Shown: piece by piece, positions 44,827 through 53,139 of the stretch
How the letters are laid out: the number at the start of each line of letters is the position of its first letter
How positions within the stretch are numbered: position 1 is the stretch's first letter
Assembly (NCBI GenBank): GCA_001673575.1
Contig: LZME01000116.1
Coordinates: 44,087-108,086 of the forward strand
From: Mycolicibacter heraklionensis
Lineage (GTDB): Bacteria; Actinomycetota; Actinomycetes; Mycobacteriales; Mycobacteriaceae
Length of the DNA stretch: 64,000 nt
Reading direction: 5' to 3'
The notes under the pieces: generated by a model
Seen by the model: only the letters and a program-made list of their open reading frames with translations
The model's database searches: none
What the model was told of the DNA's origin: nothing
Program-made: the position numbers and the translations under genes

Positions 44827-45534
44827 ATGGCCAGACGCCCCCGCGCAGCAGATGATCCCGGCGGTCTTCGGCACCTGATCGAGCTAGTGCGCTCGACGGT
44901 GCCGCCGATGCACAGCGCCGGGCTGCCGTTCGTCGGCAGTGCGCTGGGCGTGGCGCTGCTGGGCCGCAAGCAGCCTTGGCTGCGCGGCGCCGGGTTGCTG
45001 GCTGCGGGCGCCTGCGCCGGGTTCTTCCGGCATCCACACCGGGTGCCACCGACCCGTCCCGGTGTGGTGGTGGCCCCCGCCGATGGCGTGGTCTGCCTGG
45101 TCGACTCGGCACCGCCACCACCGGAGCTGGATCTCCCCGATACGCCGTTGCCGCGGGTGAGCATCTTCATGTCGGTGTTCGACGCGCACGTGCAGCGGGC
45201 TCCGGTCGGCGGTGAGGTGATCGAGGTGCTGCACCGGGCCGGCCGGTTCGGGTCCGCCGACCGCGCCGAAGCCGCCGAAGCCAACGAGCGCAACAGTGTG
45301 CGGATCCGCACCGCCGACGGCGCCGAGGTGATCGCCGTGCAGGTCGCCGGGCTGGTGGCGCGGCGGATTCTCTGCGAAACCCGGCCCGGGGATCATCTGG
45401 CGATCGGCGATACCTACGGCTTGATCCGCTTCGGTTCACGCCTCGACGTCTACCTGCCGGTCGGGACGCAGCCGCTGGTCGGCGTCGGCCAGCGCATGGT
45501 CGCCGGCGAGACCGTCCTGGCCGACCTGTCATGA
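44827..45534 (+). CDS. psd: Phosphatidylserine decarboxylase
   Basis: Psd decarboxylates phosphatidylserine to phosphatidylethanolamine at the membrane. It is a pyruvoyl enzyme made by self-cleavage of a proenzyme. The 235-residue protein has a hydrophobic stretch at about residues 33-66 and [20 protein letters not shown], which holds catalytic His. The autocleavage site Phe202-Gly203-Ser204 lies in [11 protein letters not shown], where Ser204 becomes the pyruvoyl group. The C-terminus is [14 protein letters not shown]. Equivalent to Rv0437c. Its last bases overlap the pssA start (ATGA), giving a psd-pssA operon for phosphatidylethanolamine synthesis. Confidence 0.95.
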   Translation: MARRPRAADDPGGLRHLIELVRSTVPPMHSAGLPFVGSALGVALLGRKQPWLRGAGLLAAGACAGFFRHPHRVPPTRPGVVVAPADGVVCLVDSAPPPPELDLPDTPLPRVSIFMSVFDAHVQRAPVGGEVIEVLHRAGRFGSADRAEAAEANERNSVRIRTADGAEVIAVQVAGLVARRILCETRPGDHLAIGDTYGLIRFGSRLDVYLPVGTQPLVGVGQRMVAGETVLADLS

Positions 45535-46433
45535 CCACTCCTGCCCAGCAGGCCCGCAGCCGGGGCCCGGTGGGCCTGCACATTCTGCCCAGTTCCATGA
45601 CGGTGCTGGCGATCTGCGCCGGACTGACCTCGATCAAGTACGCGCTGGATGGGCAGCCGCACCTCGCGATGGCCCTGATCGCCGCCGCCGCCATCCTCGA
45701 CGGCCTGGACGGCCGGGTGGCACGCATCCTGGACGCGGAGTCGCGGATGGGCGCCGAGATCGATTCGCTGGCCGACGCCGTCGACTTCGGCGTGGCTCCC
45801 GCGGTGGTGATCTATGTGACGCTGCTATCGACGCAGCCGGCGGGCTGGATCGTGGTGCTGCTGTATGCGGTGTGCGTGGTGCTGCGGCTGGCCCGGTTCA
45901 ACACCCTGCTCGACGACGCCACCCTGCCGGCCTACACCCGGGAGTTCTTCGTCGGTATGCCCGCCCCGGCCGGTGCCATCACACTGATGGGCCTGTTGGC
46001 CGCCAAGCTGGAGTTCGGCGACGGATGGTGGACGTCGCAGTGGTTCACCTGCATCTGGGTGGTGGGCACGTCGATGCTGTTGGTCAGCCGAATTCCGATG
46101 CGCAAGATGCACGCCGTCTCGGTACCGCCGCACCTGGCCGCCGTGCTGCTGGCGGTGCTGGCGCTGGTGGCCGCGGCGGCGTTCCTGTTCCCCTACGTAC
46201 TGGTGCTGGTGCTGATCGGGACCTACCTGTGCACCATTCCGTTCTCGGTCCGCAGCCAGCGCTGGGTTGCCGCACACCCGGAGGCGTGGGAAGACGCCCC
46301 CAAGGAGCGCCGGGCCGCGCGGCGGGCGATCCGCCGTGCGCAGCCGAGCCGCCGTCCCGGCGTGCGGCGGGGCATCCGTCGGCCCAGTGGGCAGTCGATG
46401 GCCCGGTTGCGGCTGCGCAAGCCGGGTCGGTAG
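45531..46433 (+). CDS. pssA: CDP-diacylglycerol-serine O-phosphatidyltransferase
   Basis: PssA makes phosphatidylserine from CDP-diacylglycerol and serine. The 300-residue membrane protein carries the full CDP-alcohol phosphatidyltransferase motif: Asp57-Gly58...Asp60-Gly61..Ala64-Arg65, then Gly74, Asp78 and Asp82 (DGLDGRVAR to [10 protein letters not shown]). Several hydrophobic helices follow, and a strongly basic C-terminal tail ([16 protein letters not shown] and on) probably touches the membrane surface. It feeds the Psd enzyme encoded directly upstream, with which it overlaps by 4 bases. Equivalent to Rv0436c. Confidence 0.95.
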   Translation: MTTPAQQARSRGPVGLHILPSSMTVLAICAGLTSIKYALDGQPHLAMALIAAAAILDGLDGRVARILDAESRMGAEIDSLADAVDFGVAPAVVIYVTLLSTQPAGWIVVLLYAVCVVLRLARFNTLLDDATLPAYTREFFVGMPAPAGAITLMGLLAAKLEFGDGWWTSQWFTCIWVVGTSMLLVSRIPMRKMHAVSVPPHLAAVLLAVLALVAAAAFLFPYVLVLVLIGTYLCTIPFSVRSQRWVAAHPEAWEDAPKERRAARRAIRRAQPSRRPGVRRGIRRPSGQSMARLRLRKPGR

Positions 46434-46441
46434 CGGCGCGG

Positions 46442-47002
46442 TTATCGGCCGCAGTAGTCCTGCGTCGCCGATGCCAACGCGCGCCGGTAGAACTCGTCGA
46501 GCTGGCGTGCGTCGCTGACGGTTCGGATTGCCTCGCCGAGTTCCCCGGCGCAATCCGGTGAATGCAGCAACTCCCACCGCTGGCCGATCTGGGCCAGCAT
46601 GACCTGGTTGAAGCCGTCGATGCGCGCCCGTGAGGCCGCCAGTTCGGGCGCGGTGGACGGGGCCGCCGCCGGGTCCAGCTTCCATTGAGCGAACCGGTAG
46701 TGCTCGGCGGCTTCGGTCGCAGTGATCTGGTCGGCGAAGATCCGCCGCACGTAGTCGGGGGCGAGGTCTTTCGCGGCGGCCTCAGCGGCCAGTTTCGCCA
46801 GCTGCTGCCCGACCCGAGCCGGGTCCTCGATGGCGCCGCCGGTCTGCCATTTGATCGCCGCCACGTCGTCGGCAACCTGCAGCCGCTGCGCGGCGGCGTC
46901 CACCAGGTCGGACAACGGGGACGCACCGTCGGCCCTGGCCGGGACCGGAACGGTCAGCAGGGTGATTGCACAGATCATCGAAATCGGCACGCCGGACCGC
47001 AT
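46442..47002 (-). CDS. Secreted chorismate mutase (AroQ gamma class, Rv1885c-like)
   Basis: Chorismate mutase converts chorismate to prephenate; this class is exported outside the cytoplasm. The 186-residue protein has a signal peptide ending ARA before DGASP (about residue 24). Compared with M. tuberculosis Rv1885c (whose catalytic residues I recall as Arg49, Lys60, Arg72, Thr105, Glu109, Arg134), the equivalent residues here are Arg40, Lys51, Arg63, Thr96, Glu100 and Arg125, a constant shift of 9. The disulfide cysteines Cys151 and Cys184 also fit. Unlike Rv1885c it lies between pssA and the AAA ATPase gene. ATG at 47002. Confidence 0.9.
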   Translation of the reverse strand: MRSGVPISMICAITLLTVPVPARADGASPLSDLVDAAAQRLQVADDVAAIKWQTGGAIEDPARVGQQLAKLAAEAAAKDLAPDYVRRIFADQITATEAAEHYRFAQWKLDPAAAPSTAPELAASRARIDGFNQVMLAQIGQRWELLHSPDCAGELGEAIRTVSDARQLDEFYRRALASATQDYCGR

Positions 47003-47065
47003 GGCTCTATTCAAACCTTCGCCGGCGATCCGCCTGTTACCGGGGAGGCCGCCCGGTGCTATGCC

Positions 47066-47071
47066 GATAAT
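47066..47071 (+). promoter_or_regulatory. Putative -10 box for leaderless AAA-ATPase mRNA
   Basis: GATAAT lies 6 bases before the GTG at 47078, with no Shine-Dalgarno. Spacing fits leaderless transcription. Inferred. Confidence 0.35.
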
Positions 47072-47077
47072 GGCCGG

Positions 47078-49270
47078 GTGGGTTCCACGCAAGAGCGCGA
47101 AGAAGACCGCCGGGTCGACACCTCCCGGCACCTGACGCTGATCGCCCGACTCAACACTTCTGCTGTCGATGCCCGCCGAGGCGTGGTTCGATTGCACCCC
47201 GAAGCCGTTGCCGCCCTGGGCATCCGGGAGTGGGATGCGGTCTCGCTGACCGGTTCGCGCACGACGTCGGCGGTGGCGGGGCTGACCGGACCGGAGGCCC
47301 CAACCGGTGTGGCGCTGCTCGACGACGTGACGCTGTCCAACGCCGGCTTACGCGACGGCACGCAGGTCGTCGTGGCCGCGGTGACCGTCTACGGCGCCCG
47401 GTCGGTGACGCTGAGCGGGTCAGCCCTGACCTCCCAGACGTTGTCGCCCACCACGTTGCGTCAGGCGTTGCTGGGCAAGGTGATGACTGTCGGCGACGCG
47501 GTCTCCCTGCTGCCGCGCGACCTCGGGCCCGGCACGTCCACCTCGGCGGCCACCACCGCATTGGCGTCGGCAGTCGGTATCAGCTGGACCTCGGAATTGT
47601 TGACGGTCACCGGCGTGGATCCGGCCGGGCCGGTCAGCGTGCAGCCCAACTCGCTGGTCACCTTTGGCAGCGCCCCCACCACCCCGGTGACGACGATCGC
47701 CAAGCAGCCCGTCCCGGCCCGCATCGCCATCGACGAGCTCAAGGGCTGCGAGGCCCAAGCCGCCAAGCTCGCCGAGTGGCTCAAACTCGCGCTCGATGAA
47801 CCGCAGCTGTTGAGAACCCTGCGTGCGGGAACGAATCTCGGCGTGCTGGTGTCCGGGCCGGCCGGGGTGGGTAAGACGACCCTGGTCCGGGCGGTGTGCG
47901 AAGGCCGCCGGCTCATCGAGTTGGACGGACCCGAGATCGGGGCGCTGGCCGCCGATGAGCGGCTGGCCGCAGTGCGTTCGGCGGCGACGCAGGTCTGTGA
48001 CGGCGGCGGGGTGCTGTTGATCGCCGATGTCGACACGCTGCTGCCGGAGCCGTCGGAGCCGGTCGCAACCCTGATCCTCGCCGAACTGCGCAGCGTGGTG
48101 GCCACCGAGGGAGTGGCGTTCATCGCGACCTCGGCGCTTCCAGACCATGTCGATCCCCGACTGCGGGGGCCCGAACTGTGCGATCGCGAGATCCGGCTGA
48201 GTCTGCCCGACGGCGCGACTCGGGCTGCACTGCTGGCCACCCTGCTCATCTCGGTTCCCACCGCGGAGCTGACGCTGGGTGAGATCGCCGACCGCACACC
48301 GGGTTTCGTGGCCGCAGATCTGGCCGCACTGGTTCGCGAGGCGGCGCTGCGGGCGGCGTCGCGGGCCAGCGACAACGATGAGGAACCCAAGCTCACCCAG
48401 GAAGACCTGGTCGGAGCGCTCAGCGTGATCCGGCCGCTGTCACGCTCGGCGGCCGCGGAGGTGTCGGTCGGCTCAGTCACCCTCGACGACGTCGGCGACA
48501 TGGTCGCCACCAAGCAGGCACTGACCGAAGCGGTGCTGTGGCCGTTGCAGCACCCGGACACGTTCACCCGCCTGGGTGTCGATCCGCCGCACGGGGTGCT
48601 GCTCTACGGCCCTCCCGGCTGCGGCAAGACCTTCGTGGTGCGCGCCCTGGCCGGGTCCGGTCGCGTCAGCGTCCATTCGGTCAAAGGCGCGGAGCTGATG
48701 GACAAATGGGTGGGCAGCAGTGAACGAGCGGTGCGGGACCTGTTCCAGCGCGCCCGCGACTCGGCGCCATCGCTGGTGTTCCTCGACGAGATCGACGCCC
48801 TGGCACCGCGGCGTGGGCAAAGCTTCGATTCCGGGGTCACCGACCGGGTGGTGGCCGCGCTGCTCACCGAGCTCGACGGCGTCAATCCGCTGCGCGACGT
48901 GGTGGTGGTCGGTGCCACCAACCGCCCCGAGCTGATCGACCCGGCGCTGACCCGCCCGGGCCGGCTGGAGAAGCTGGTATTCGTCGAACCGCCGGATGCC
49001 GATGCGCGCCGGCAGATCCTGCGGGTGTCCGGCAAATCCGTTCCGCTGCATGACGACGTCGACCTCGACGCGCTGGCCGCGGACCTGGAGGGTTACAGCG
49101 CCGCGGACTGCGTGGCGCTGCTGCGCGAAGCTGCCCTGACGGCGATGCGGCGCAGTATCGACGCCGCCGACGTCACCGTGGCCGACATCGCCGCGGCACG
49201 CGAAAACGTCCGCCCCTCACTGGATCCCGCACAGGTGGACGCGCTGCGCTCGTTCGCCGACAACCGCTGA
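47078..49270 (+). CDS. Cdc48/VAT-like double AAA+ ATPase (Rv0435c-like)
   Basis: This 730-residue protein has an N-terminal double-psi-barrel domain of the Cdc48 type (RGVVRLHPEAVAALGIREWDAVSLTG onward) and two AAA+ modules. D1 has Walker A at about 259-267 (GPAGVGKTT, Lys266). D2 has GPPGCGKTF (Lys517), Walker B FLDEIDAL, the pore-loop segment MDKWVGSSERAV and ATNRPELIDPALTRPGR for the sensor/arginine finger. D1's Walker B (LLIADVDTL) has Asp-Val-Asp in place of Asp-Glu, which may weaken hydrolysis there. It probably unfolds or remodels proteins. GTG at 47078. Equivalent to Rv0435c. Confidence 0.93.
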   Translation: MGSTQEREEDRRVDTSRHLTLIARLNTSAVDARRGVVRLHPEAVAALGIREWDAVSLTGSRTTSAVAGLTGPEAPTGVALLDDVTLSNAGLRDGTQVVVAAVTVYGARSVTLSGSALTSQTLSPTTLRQALLGKVMTVGDAVSLLPRDLGPGTSTSAATTALASAVGISWTSELLTVTGVDPAGPVSVQPNSLVTFGSAPTTPVTTIAKQPVPARIAIDELKGCEAQAAKLAEWLKLALDEPQLLRTLRAGTNLGVLVSGPAGVGKTTLVRAVCEGRRLIELDGPEIGALAADERLAAVRSAATQVCDGGGVLLIADVDTLLPEPSEPVATLILAELRSVVATEGVAFIATSALPDHVDPRLRGPELCDREIRLSLPDGATRAALLATLLISVPTAELTLGEIADRTPGFVAADLAALVREAALRAASRASDNDEEPKLTQEDLVGALSVIRPLSRSAAAEVSVGSVTLDDVGDMVATKQALTEAVLWPLQHPDTFTRLGVDPPHGVLLYGPPGCGKTFVVRALAGSGRVSVHSVKGAELMDKWVGSSERAVRDLFQRARDSAPSLVFLDEIDALAPRRGQSFDSGVTDRVVAALLTELDGVNPLRDVVVVGATNRPELIDPALTRPGRLEKLVFVEPPDADARRQILRVSGKSVPLHDDVDLDALAADLEGYSAADCVALLREAALTAMRRSIDAADVTVADIAAARENVRPSLDPAQVDALRSFADNR

Positions 49271-49287
49271 GCTCGGAACAGTCGAGT

Positions 49288-50088
49288 TCAGGAGACCTCG
49301 ACCAACGCGGCAAGCCGGGACAACGAGGCCGCGAGCTTGTCCGCGGTAGTGGCCCGGGCGCGCGCGAGACGATTCGGGTCCGATAGCTCCGACCAGTCGT
49401 AGGTGTGGGTTACTCGAGTGCGCGCCGGCCCGACCGGCTCGAGCTCCCACCGCCACAGGTGGCCCGGCGGCGCACACCCGGGGGCCGCCGGGCGCCAGGC
49501 GATACGGCGCCCCTCCTCGAACTCCACCACGTGGTTCTCCCGGACCGTTCCCATGGTCAGCGTCATGGTGAAAACGTCCCCGACGGCATGAACCCGTTGA
49601 CCGGGTGCGGCTTCGGCCAGATTCGCGTTGCCGTCCCAGCGCGGCTGCCGGGCCGGGTCGGCGATGAAGTCGAAGATCAGCTTCGCCGGCGCCGCGATCA
49701 CCCTGCTGGCGCTGACGACCTTCGCCGGCAGTGACGAGCCGACCCGATGCAAGGTGCCTTCGGGGTCGATATAGGCGAATTCCCGGAGCTGGTAGTCGGT
49801 GTCGACCGGTTCGACGAAGCGCCCCGGCACGCCCGACGCCGACCATTGCGCGTAGAGGGCGTCGGCGTCGTCGACATAGAAGTACACGCTGGCAGCGGTG
49901 CGCAGCGGATCATGACCGGCCCACTCGGAAAGGTGCAACGAAACCGGTCCGCGATCGGCGAATCCGTATCGGGCCGGGCCGCCGTAGTGGTTGACGGTGA
50001 AGCCGAGCCGGCGGTAGCGGTCCAGCGCAGCGTCGAGGTCTCGCACGGGAATGATCGGTGCGACCGAGGTGAACTCGATGTCGGCCAT
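49288..50088 (-). CDS. Fusion of a VOC (glyoxalase-like) domain and an SRPBCC domain
   Basis: This 266-residue protein is built from two separate folds. Residues 1 to about 120 form a VOC domain (SVAPIIPVRDLDAALDRYRRLGF and YFYVDDADALYAQW), similar to bleomycin-resistance proteins. Residues about 122-266 form an SRPBCC/START-like domain (ASRVIAAPAKLIFDFIADPARQPRWDG and THTYDWSELSDP), the polyketide cyclase fold for binding hydrophobic ligands. The junction has no stop or frameshift, so it is a true fusion. A role in sensing, sequestering or transforming a hydrophobic compound is likely. It borders the catabolic island. Confidence 0.88.
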   Translation of the reverse strand: MADIEFTSVAPIIPVRDLDAALDRYRRLGFTVNHYGGPARYGFADRGPVSLHLSEWAGHDPLRTAASVYFYVDDADALYAQWSASGVPGRFVEPVDTDYQLREFAYIDPEGTLHRVGSSLPAKVVSASRVIAAPAKLIFDFIADPARQPRWDGNANLAEAAPGQRVHAVGDVFTMTLTMGTVRENHVVEFEEGRRIAWRPAAPGCAPPGHLWRWELEPVGPARTRVTHTYDWSELSDPNRLARARATTADKLAASLSRLAALVEVS

Positions 50089-50117
50089 AGCGTCAGCGTA
50101 CGTCGAGGCGCCACCAG

Positions 50118-50684
50118 CTAGCGGCCGCGCTGTTGCTCGTATCCGCTGGTGAGCCAGTACACCGCTCGATCAAGGCTGGGCAGTATGTCGGTGATGGCGA
50201 TCTCGCCGGCGGCGAACCGTGCGGACAACCCGTACACCAGGTTGGAGATGATGACGTCCAGGTCGGCGATGAAGGTTTCGTCGACGTCGGACATTGCCGC
50301 CAGCATTGCGGGTCCCACCGCGTCCAGGCCGCGGCGCACCAAGGCGTCGCCGCCGGGGGCCGACCGTGCTCGCACGTAAGCCGTCAGCATCGCCGGATGC
50401 CGCTCCCAGGGCTCGAAAATGGTGCGGTACAAGCTCATCAGCGCCGAATAGATAGATTCTCCGGGCTCGCGTGCGTGCGGCGCGATACCCGAGTAGCGGT
50501 TCTGCTGCATCCAGGTGTCCAGCGCCGCCAGGATCAGTTCGTCGCGGGTGGCATAGCGCTTGTAGATGGTCGCGAGCGACATCCGGGCGCGCCGGGCGAC
50601 CTCACGCAGCTGGACCGCGTCATAGCCCTCGGTCTCCAGAATCTCGACCACGATGGCCAAGATCCGGTCTTCCGCACTGTCCAT
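50118..50684 (-). CDS. TetR-family transcriptional regulator
   Basis: This is a 188-residue TetR repressor. The helix-turn-helix is at about residues 24-44 (QLREVARRARMSLATIYKRY), and the C-terminal ligand domain contains FEPWERHPAMLTAYVRARSAPGG. Its start lies inside an inverted repeat (50684-50692 / 50703-50711), and a 13-bp palindrome lies beside it, so autoregulation together with control of the divergent SDR pair is likely. The TetR/KstR2-like group is possible. ATG at 50684. Confidence 0.88.
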   Translation of the reverse strand: MDSAEDRILAIVVEILETEGYDAVQLREVARRARMSLATIYKRYATRDELILAALDTWMQQNRYSGIAPHAREPGESIYSALMSLYRTIFEPWERHPAMLTAYVRARSAPGGDALVRRGLDAVGPAMLAAMSDVDETFIADLDVIISNLVYGLSARFAAGEIAITDILPSLDRAVYWLTSGYEQQRGR

Positions 50685-50711
50685 TACTCATCCCTTGCCG
50701 CCGATGAGTAA
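50684..50711. promoter_or_regulatory. Inverted repeat in the TetR/SDR intergenic region
   Basis: TTACTCATC (50684-50692) and GATGAGTAA (50703-50711) form perfect 9-base arms around a 10-base centre. The left arm overlaps the TetR start codon. It is a probable operator for the TetR protein encoded at 50118. Confidence 0.6.
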
Positions 50712-50720
50712 CCAGGTTAC
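50708..50720. promoter_or_regulatory. 13-bp palindrome GTAACCAGGTTAC
   Basis: GTAACC-A-GGTTAC is a perfect palindrome overlapping the right arm of the neighbouring inverted repeat and touching the -10 box (TACCGT, 50718-50723) of the SDR gene. It resembles the core of the palindrome at 9289-9305 (GTAACTGTTAC). Binding is not known. Confidence 0.5.
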
Positions 50721-50723
50721 CGT
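50718..50723 (+). promoter_or_regulatory. Putative -10 box for leaderless SDR mRNA
   Basis: TACCGT lies 7 bases before the SDR ATG at 50731, with no Shine-Dalgarno. It is overlapped by the palindrome at 50708-50720, so repressor binding would block transcription. Inferred. Confidence 0.35.
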
Positions 50724-50730
50724 AGGCCGC

Positions 50731-51561
50731 ATGGGTTCTCTGAATGGGCAGGTTGCGTTCATCACCGGCGCGGCGCGAGGGCAGGGCCGCAGTCATGCGG
50801 TGCGACTGGCCGCCGAGGGCGCCGACATCATCGGGGTCGATATCTGTGCTGATATCTCTTCCACCGGCTATCCGATGGGCTCGGCCGAAGAGCTCGACGA
50901 GACCGTGGCCTTGGTGGAAGCCGAAGGCGGCAAGATGCTCGCCTCAATTGCGGACGTCCGCGACTATCCGGCGCTGAAGGCAGTACTGGACGCCGGCGTG
51001 GAGCACTTCGGCCGCCTCGACATCGTCTGCGTCAACGCGGGTATCGCGACGATGGCGTTTCGCGAGCTGACCGACGACGAAGATCTGCAGTTGTGGACCG
51101 ACGTGCTCGACGTCAATCTCGTCGGCGCGTTCCACACCGCGAAGGCCGCGATTGGGCACCTGATCGCCGGCAATCGCGGCGGCTCGATCGTGTTCACCAG
51201 CTCGACTGCCGGGCTGATCGGATTCGGCGGCATGCAAGGCGGCGGCCTTGGCTACGCCGCCTCCAAGCACGGCATCGTTGGTCTGATGCGCACGCTTGCC
51301 AATGCTCTAGCCCCACACAGTATTCGGGTCAACAGCGTGCACCCGACCGGGGTGAACACCATGATGGCGGTCAACCCGGCGATGACCGAGTTCCTCGAGA
51401 ACTATCCCGGTGGCGGGCCACACCTGCAGAATCCACTGCCGGTGCAGTTGCTCGAGCCCGAGGACATCAGCGCCGCCATCGCCTACCTGGTGTCCGACGC
51501 CGGCAAGTACGTCACCGGGGTGACACTGCCCGTCGACGCAGGGTTCTGCAACAAGCTATGA
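50731..51561 (+). CDS. SDR oxidoreductase, mycofactocin-coupled type (1 of 3)
   Basis: This 276-residue short-chain dehydrogenase has the NAD motif TGAARGQGRSHAVRLAAEGADIIGVDIC, the opening of the mycofactocin-dependent SDR group (carveol-dehydrogenase-like). Those enzymes hold NAD tightly and pass electrons to mycofactocin. The VNAGIA segment, catalytic Ser in FTSSTAGL and YAASKHGIVGLM (Tyr-Lys) follow. The longer frame opens at 50653, but ATG 50731 fits the group. It overlaps the next SDR gene by 4 bases (ATGA), and both probably act on the same pathway. Confidence 0.9.
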   Translation: MGSLNGQVAFITGAARGQGRSHAVRLAAEGADIIGVDICADISSTGYPMGSAEELDETVALVEAEGGKMLASIADVRDYPALKAVLDAGVEHFGRLDIVCVNAGIATMAFRELTDDEDLQLWTDVLDVNLVGAFHTAKAAIGHLIAGNRGGSIVFTSSTAGLIGFGGMQGGGLGYAASKHGIVGLMRTLANALAPHSIRVNSVHPTGVNTMMAVNPAMTEFLENYPGGGPHLQNPLPVQLLEPEDISAAIAYLVSDAGKYVTGVTLPVDAGFCNKL

Positions 51562-52361
51562 GTGGGCGGGTCACCGGCAAGAGGGTGTTGGTCACCGGAG
51601 CCGCACGGGGAATGGGGCGCAGCCACGCGGTGCGCCTGGCCGAGGAGGGCGCCGACTTGATTCTGGTCGACGTCTGCGCATCTCTGCCCGAGGTCGACTA
51701 TCCGCTGGCCACAATCGAAGATCTCGACGAAACCGCTGATTTGGTGCGACAGCATGGCCGTCGTGCCATCAGCCACGTCGTGGACGTGCGCGACGCCGCG
51801 GCCCTGGCCGCCGCAGTAGCCGAGGGTGTCGCCCAGCTGGGCGGCCTGGACGCCTCGATCGCCAATGCCGGCGTGATCACCGCGGGGACCTGGGATACCA
51901 CCACCTCGGCACAGTGGCGCACCGTGGTCGATGTGAACCTGATCGGCACGTGGAATACCTGTGCGGCGGCGCTGCCGCATCTGGTTTCCCACGGGGGCAG
52001 CCTGGTCAACATCAGCTCGGTGGCCGGGCTGAAGGGCAGCCCTTTACACACGCCCTATACCGCGTCCAAGCACGGTGTCGTCGGCATGAGCCGGGCGCTG
52101 GCCAATGAACTTGCCGCAGTGAACGTTCGGGTCAACACCGTGCACCCCACGGGGGTGGAGACCGGGATGCGCCCGGACGGGCTGCACGGGCTGCTGGCCG
52201 AAACCCGCTCCGATCTGGCACCGATCTTCAGCAACGCCTTGCCGATCGTGATGACCGAGGCGCGCGATGTCAGCAACGCGGTGCTGTTCTTGGTCTCCGA
52301 CGAGTCCCGGCACGTGACCGGGCTGGAATTCAAAGTCGATGCCGGCGTCACCCTGCGGTGA
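51558..52361 (+). CDS. SDR oxidoreductase, mycofactocin-coupled type (2 of 3)
   Basis: This 267-residue SDR is paralogous to the one directly upstream. The nucleotide motif TGAARGMGRSHAVRLAEEGADLILVDVC is followed by IANAGVITAG, the catalytic Ser in NISSVAGLKG and the Tyr-Lys motif YTASKHGVVGMSRA. The long loop before the C-terminus and the VDAGVTLR ending fit the mycofactocin-type group. ATG at 51558 overlaps the previous stop, so the two SDRs are co-translated. They may oxidise successive alcohol groups or the same substrate in two steps; that is inference. Confidence 0.9.
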   Translation: MSGRVTGKRVLVTGAARGMGRSHAVRLAEEGADLILVDVCASLPEVDYPLATIEDLDETADLVRQHGRRAISHVVDVRDAAALAAAVAEGVAQLGGLDASIANAGVITAGTWDTTTSAQWRTVVDVNLIGTWNTCAAALPHLVSHGGSLVNISSVAGLKGSPLHTPYTASKHGVVGMSRALANELAAVNVRVNTVHPTGVETGMRPDGLHGLLAETRSDLAPIFSNALPIVMTEARDVSNAVLFLVSDESRHVTGLEFKVDAGVTLR

Positions 52362-53139
52362 GGCGGGGCGCGGTGCCCACGCCTTCGCCGAGCTGCTGAA
52401 GCTGGCGGTGCCCGCCGACACCACGACCGCGGCGGCGACCCTGCTGGATTTCGTGTTCGCGCAGGTTTGGCAACGGCCAGGATTGAGTCGCCGGGATCGG
52501 TGGTTCGTCGCGCTGCCGTGCGTCGCGGCCGCCGACACCGAGCAGCCGTTGCGTGACCACATCTACGCCGCCCTGATCAACGGCGACGTGACGATCGAGG
52601 AGATGCGAGAGACCGTCCTGCATTTCGCCGTGTATTCGGGCTGGCCCAAGGCCTCGCTGTTCAACATGATCGTCGACGAGCAATGGGCACGTATCCATGG
52701 CGAACGAGGCGAGCCGGTTCCTCCTGCGGCTCCACTGCTGCCGCTGACCACGCCGAGTGACCCCGAGGCGCGATTGCAGACCGGCGAGCAGGCCTTCCGC
52801 GACGTCAACTGTCTGCCCTTCGCGCCGGTGCGAGACGACCCGTATTCGGGTGCGGGCATTCTGAATTTCGTGTTCGGTGAGATGTGGCTGCGACCCGGGC
52901 TGGGCCGCAAACAGCGGCGTCTGGTGACCGTGGCGTGTGTGGCGTTTCAGGACGCGCCGTACCCGATCCTCAGCCACGTCTATGCCGCACTGAAGAGCAG
53001 GGACGTCTCGTTCGACGAGATGGACGAGGTTGCACTGCATTTCGGCGCCTATTACGGCTGGGCGAAAGCCTCACGGCTGACGCAGGTGATCGACGAACAG
53101 AAGCAGCGCGTCACGCAGGAGTGGGCCGCAGAGGGCTAG
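52339..53139 (+). CDS. Duplicated AhpD/carboxymuconolactone-decarboxylase-like protein
   Basis: This 266-residue protein is built from two CMD-like repeats. The first is about residues 15-120 (DFVFAQVWQRPGLSRRDRWFVALPCVAA to HFAVYSGWPKASLF) and the second about 145-260 (NFVFGEMWLRPGLGRKQRRLVTVACVAF to HFGAYYGWAKASRL). The equivalent sentences show an internal duplication. CxxC is absent. The start at 52339 overlaps the previous SDR by 23 bases, since no other start is in frame nearby. It ends tail to tail with the P450 gene, the stops overlapping by 4 bases. Confidence 0.85.
   Translation: MPASPCGEAGRGAHAFAELLKLAVPADTTTAAATLLDFVFAQVWQRPGLSRRDRWFVALPCVAAADTEQPLRDHIYAALINGDVTIEEMRETVLHFAVYSGWPKASLFNMIVDEQWARIHGERGEPVPPAAPLLPLTTPSDPEARLQTGEQAFRDVNCLPFAPVRDDPYSGAGILNFVFGEMWLRPGLGRKQRRLVTVACVAFQDAPYPILSHVYAALKSRDVSFDEMDEVALHFGAYYGWAKASRLTQVIDEQKQRVTQEWAAEG

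Noticed and set aside
46685-47077. N-terminal extension of the AAA ATPase frame by 131 codons
   Set aside because: It is antisense to the secreted chorismate mutase, and a GTG with a -10 box at 47078 gives the length of Rv0435c.
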